A stretch of DNA of 45,772 bases, taken from Phaeospirillum sp. (GTDB taxonomy: Bacteria; Pseudomonadota; Alphaproteobacteria; Rhodospirillales; Magnetospirillaceae). Within the stretch, counting starts at the first letter, position 1. The number at the start of each line of letters is the position of its first letter. Shown here in pieces: positions 43,193 to 45,772 of this stretch. Where the stretch lies: the NCBI GenBank assembly GCA_030824585.1, contig JAVBXM010000019.1:1-45772 (forward strand), written 5' to 3'. The notes under the pieces are model-generated. The model had not been told where the DNA came from and did no database searches. It saw nothing but the letters and a program-made list of their open reading frames with translations. A program made the position numbers and the translations under genes.

Positions 43193-45118
43193 ATGAGCAA
43201 CACCGCAACCGCCCTTAAAATGAGCCCCGAGGTTTCCGTACCTCACAACGCCTCGCCCATGAAGATCGTCGTGGTCGGCCACGTGGATCACGGCAAGTCC
43301 ACCCTGGTGGGCCGTATCCTCAACGAGACCGACGCCCTGCCCGAGGGCAAGGTGGAATACCTGAAGGAAGTCTGCGACAAGCGCGGCATGCCCTTCGAAT
43401 GGGCCTTCGTCATGGACGCGCTCCAGGCCGAGCGCGACCAGGGCATCACCATCGACACCGCCCAGATCCGCTTTCGCACCGAGGCCCGGCCCTATGTCAT
43501 CATCGACGCCCCCGGCCACAAGGAATTCTTGAAGAACATGGTGTCGGGCGCGGCGTCGGCCGAGGCCGCCGTGCTGGTCATCGATGCCCACGAGGGCGTG
43601 CAGGAGCAGTCGCGCCGCCATGGCTACCTGCTGCACCTGCTGGGCCTGCGCCAGATCGCCGTGGCGGTCAACAAGATGGACCTGGTGGACTTCTCCGAGA
43701 CCCGCTTCGAGGAAGTGAAGGCGGAGATCGTCGCCTATCTCAACTCCATCGGCGTCGAGCCCACCTACGTCATCCCGGTGGCGGCCCGCAGCGGCGCCAA
43801 CATCGCCGCCAATGCCGCCGAGACCCCCTGGTACAAGGGCCCCAGCGTGCTGGGGGCGCTGGACCGCTTCGAGCCGGCCAAGCCCGCTACCGATCTGGCG
43901 CTGCGCTTTCCGGTGCAGGATGTCTACAAGTTCGACGAGCGCCGCATCATCGCCGGCCGCATCGAATCCGGCCGCCTCAAGGTGGGCGATACCCTGGTGT
44001 TCTCGCCGTCGGGCAAGATGGCCAAGATCGCCACCATCGAGACCTGGGGCAATTCCCTGGCCTCGGTGTCGGCCGGTGCCGGCCAGTCGGTGGGCATCAC
44101 GCTGGACGAGCAGATTTTCGTCGAGCGCGGCAACGTCGCCAGCCTGGAGCATCACGTTCCCCACCAGTCCCACGACCTGAAGGCCCGCGTCTTCTGGCTG
44201 GGCCGGGGGCCGCTCAAGGTGGGTTCGCGCTACAAGCTGAAGCTGGCCACCGCCGAGCACGTGGTCGAGGTGACCAAGATCGAGCGGGTCATCGATGTGG
44301 AAGACCTGGCCAACCACCAGGGCACCGAGGTGGCGCGCAACGCCGTCGCCGAAGTGGTGTTCCGCGGCAAGTCGCCCATCGCCCATGATTCCTTCGTGGA
44401 CAATCCCCGCCTGGGCCGTTTCGTGCTGGTCGAGGGCTACGATATCGTCGGCGGCGGCGTCATCGCCGAGACTCCCACCGACGAGGCCCGCAACCGCTCC
44501 ACCCACGTCACCGAAGTCCCCCACAAGGTGGATGCCGAGACCCGCTCCATCGCCAACGGCCATCGCGGCGGTGTGGTGTGGCTGACCGGCCTGTCGGGCG
44601 CCGGCAAGTCGACCATCGCCATGGAGGCGGAGCGCCAGTTGTTCCTCAAGGGCTGGCAGGTCACCGTGCTGGACGGCGACAACGTGCGCACCGGCCTGTG
44701 CGGCGACCTGGGCTTCTCCGACGCCGACCGCGCCGAGAACATCCGCCGGGTGGGCGAGGTGGCCCATCTGTTCGCCGAAGCCGGCATGGTGGTGGTGACC
44801 TCGTTCATCTCGCCGTTCCGTACCGACCGCGAGAAGGTTCGCGCCATCAACCCCGACGCCTTCCACGAGGTGCACGTGGCCACCAGCCTGGATGAGTGCG
44901 AGCGCCGCGATCCCAAGGGCCTGTACAAGAAGGCCCGGGCCGGCGAGATCAGCTACTTCACCGGCGTTTCCTCGGCCTACGAGGCGCCGGCCCTGCCGGA
45001 ACTGGCCCTGGTCACCGAGGGCAAGAGCGTCGACGAAAGCGTGGCCGACCTGCTGCGCTACATCGAGAACTCGTTCTCGCTGTCGGCCCGCGAACAGGCC
45101 AACGGCTGGGGTCTCTGA
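43193..45118 (+). CDS. cysNC: Bifunctional sulfate adenylyltransferase subunit 1 / APS kinase
   Basis: 641 residues. The N-terminal part (about 23-450) is an EF-Tu-like GTPase: [11 protein letters not shown] (27-37), DAPGHKEF, and NKMD, which drives ATP sulfurylase with CysD. The C-terminal part (about 455-641) is APS kinase: [12 protein letters not shown] with the P-loop near 466-473, LDGDNVR, and [13 protein letters not shown]. Start ATG 43193 follows GAGGGG. It is the last gene of the operon, followed by a strong terminator. The kinase product PAPS is probably for sulfotransferases, because the operon's CysH looks APS-specific. Confidence 0.97.
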   Translation: MSNTATALKMSPEVSVPHNASPMKIVVVGHVDHGKSTLVGRILNETDALPEGKVEYLKEVCDKRGMPFEWAFVMDALQAERDQGITIDTAQIRFRTEARPYVIIDAPGHKEFLKNMVSGAASAEAAVLVIDAHEGVQEQSRRHGYLLHLLGLRQIAVAVNKMDLVDFSETRFEEVKAEIVAYLNSIGVEPTYVIPVAARSGANIAANAAETPWYKGPSVLGALDRFEPAKPATDLALRFPVQDVYKFDERRIIAGRIESGRLKVGDTLVFSPSGKMAKIATIETWGNSLASVSAGAGQSVGITLDEQIFVERGNVASLEHHVPHQSHDLKARVFWLGRGPLKVGSRYKLKLATAEHVVEVTKIERVIDVEDLANHQGTEVARNAVAEVVFRGKSPIAHDSFVDNPRLGRFVLVEGYDIVGGGVIAETPTDEARNRSTHVTEVPHKVDAETRSIANGHRGGVVWLTGLSGAGKSTIAMEAERQLFLKGWQVTVLDGDNVRTGLCGDLGFSDADRAENIRRVGEVAHLFAEAGMVVVTSFISPFRTDREKVRAINPDAFHEVHVATSLDECERRDPKGLYKKARAGEISYFTGVSSAYEAPALPELALVTEGKSVDESVADLLRYIENSFSLSAREQANGWGL

Positions 45119-45135
45119 GCTTCCCTGACGTTGTA

Positions 45136-45169
45136 AAAAAGGGCGTCGCCGAAGGGCGGCGCCCTTTTT
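45136..45169 (+). terminator. Strong Rho-independent terminator of the cys operon
   Basis: AAAAAGGGCGTCGCC (45136-45150), loop GAAG, GGCGGCGCCCTTTTT (45155-45169): a 15-bp stem with one G-U pair and a T run, 18 bp after the cysNC stop. Confidence 0.93.
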
Positions 45170-45239
45170 CATTGCGGCCCCTGTCGCCGCCCGCCGCAAT
45201 TTGCCATAGTGCCGGCCCATGACGGCGGGGAGGGGGATA

Positions 45240-45772
45240 ATGGCGCGGGCGACCATCGTGATCACGGGGGCGGCGATCCTGTGCCTGCAACTGATCGCGT
45301 CTCGGGTGATGACGCCGTTCTTCGGGGTCAGCCTGCTGATCTGGACGGGCATCCTGTCGGTCACCCTGCTGTGTCTGGCGCTGGGCTATTATTACGGCGG
45401 CGTCTTTTGCCGGGGCCGCTCCGCTGACGGGATTCGCGGCGCCTATTATTTGAGTCCGGCGCTGTCGGGCGTCTGGCTGGTGGCCGCCGTCCTGCTCTAT
45501 CCGGCCTGCTTCGGGCCCTTGGCCGAACTGAGCCTGGTGGGTGGGGCGTTTCTCGCCTCGGTGCTGCTGCTGGCCGTGCCCCTGATCCTGCTGTCGGCGC
45601 TCAACCCCCTGCTGGTGGCCCTGGAGCGCCCCCTGCATGGCGAGGCCGACGCGGGGGCGGGCTGGGTATTCTTCATCAGCACCATGGGTTCGGTGGGCGG
45701 CGTGCTGGTGGCCGCCTTCGGCCTGATCCCCCATCTCAGCGGCCGCCATTCCATCTTGCTGATCGCCGCGGT
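45240..45772 (+). CDS. Spermidine-synthase-like integral membrane protein (partial)
   Basis: 177 codons are visible before the window edge, from ATG 45240 with GGGGAGGGGGATA upstream. Five or more hydrophobic helices. The opening ATIVITGAAILCLQLIASRVMTPFFGVSLLIWTGILSV and a later FFISTMGSVGGVLVAAF resemble the membrane half of fused MFS/spermidine-synthase-like proteins. The methyltransferase-like catalytic half, if present, would lie beyond the window. Function of this family is poorly defined. Confidence 0.75.
   Translation, partial: MARATIVITGAAILCLQLIASRVMTPFFGVSLLIWTGILSVTLLCLALGYYYGGVFCRGRSADGIRGAYYLSPALSGVWLVAAVLLYPACFGPLAELSLVGGAFLASVLLLAVPLILLSALNPLLVALERPLHGEADAGAGWVFFISTMGSVGGVLVAAFGLIPHLSGRHSILLIAA

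Overview
The window looks like chromosomal DNA of a high-GC alphaproteobacterium close to Magnetospirillum (Rhodospirillales). This is inferred from gene content and protein style (fused indolepyruvate ferredoxin oxidoreductase, aa3 oxidase operon, CysNC fusion, dense two-component and c-di-GMP signalling), not from a database search. Genes are tightly packed, often with ATGA or TGATG start/stop overlaps.

Layout. 1-7.4 kb: a truncated TPR/glycosyltransferase/methyltransferase protein, indolepyruvate ferredoxin oxidoreductase, a UDP-glucuronate 4-epimerase-like enzyme and a small membrane protein. 7.7-15.4 kb: a protein resembling a degenerate GGDEF-EAL pair, polyprenyl diphosphate synthase, a TrmN6-like methyltransferase with a small zinc-ribbon membrane protein, and a hybrid sensor kinase coupled to a REC-EAL protein. 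15.4-19.3 kb (minus): cytochrome c oxidase operon ctaC-ctaD-ctaG-ctaE. 19.5-21.5 kb: rhodanese, then a one-haem cytochrome and a flavocytochrome c sulfide dehydrogenase flavoprotein. 21.5-24.6 kb: small proteins (one DksA/TraR-type, one pilin-domain-like), tRNA-Val(GAC), an N-formylglutamate amidohydrolase-like enzyme and a GNAT acetyltransferase. 24.6-27.1 kb: a kinase/LuxR-type regulator pair. 27.2-28.5 kb: an AT-rich insert with one STM4504/CBY_0614-like gene between identical 38-bp direct repeats. 28.7-39.4 kb: lytic transglycosylase, DedA, purEK, a degenerate GGDEF protein, a second kinase/LuxR pair, a secreted unknown, an LdtD/MepK-like peptidoglycan pair and a rhodanese. 39.5-45.1 kb: assimilatory sulfate operon cysI-cysH-cysD-cysNC closed by a strong terminator. 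The window ends inside a multi-spanning membrane protein related to spermidine-synthase-like proteins.

Functional themes. Sulfur handling is prominent: sulfate activation and reduction to sulfide, sulfide oxidation by the FccAB-like pair, and two rhodaneses. Electrons from sulfide oxidation could reach the aa3 oxidase through cytochrome c. Three kinase systems, one wired to c-di-GMP turnover, make this a signalling-rich segment. The most unusual regions are the small repeat-bounded AT-rich insert at 27.2-28.5 kb and a perfect 97-bp inverted repeat at the very start of the window, the latter possibly an assembly artefact.
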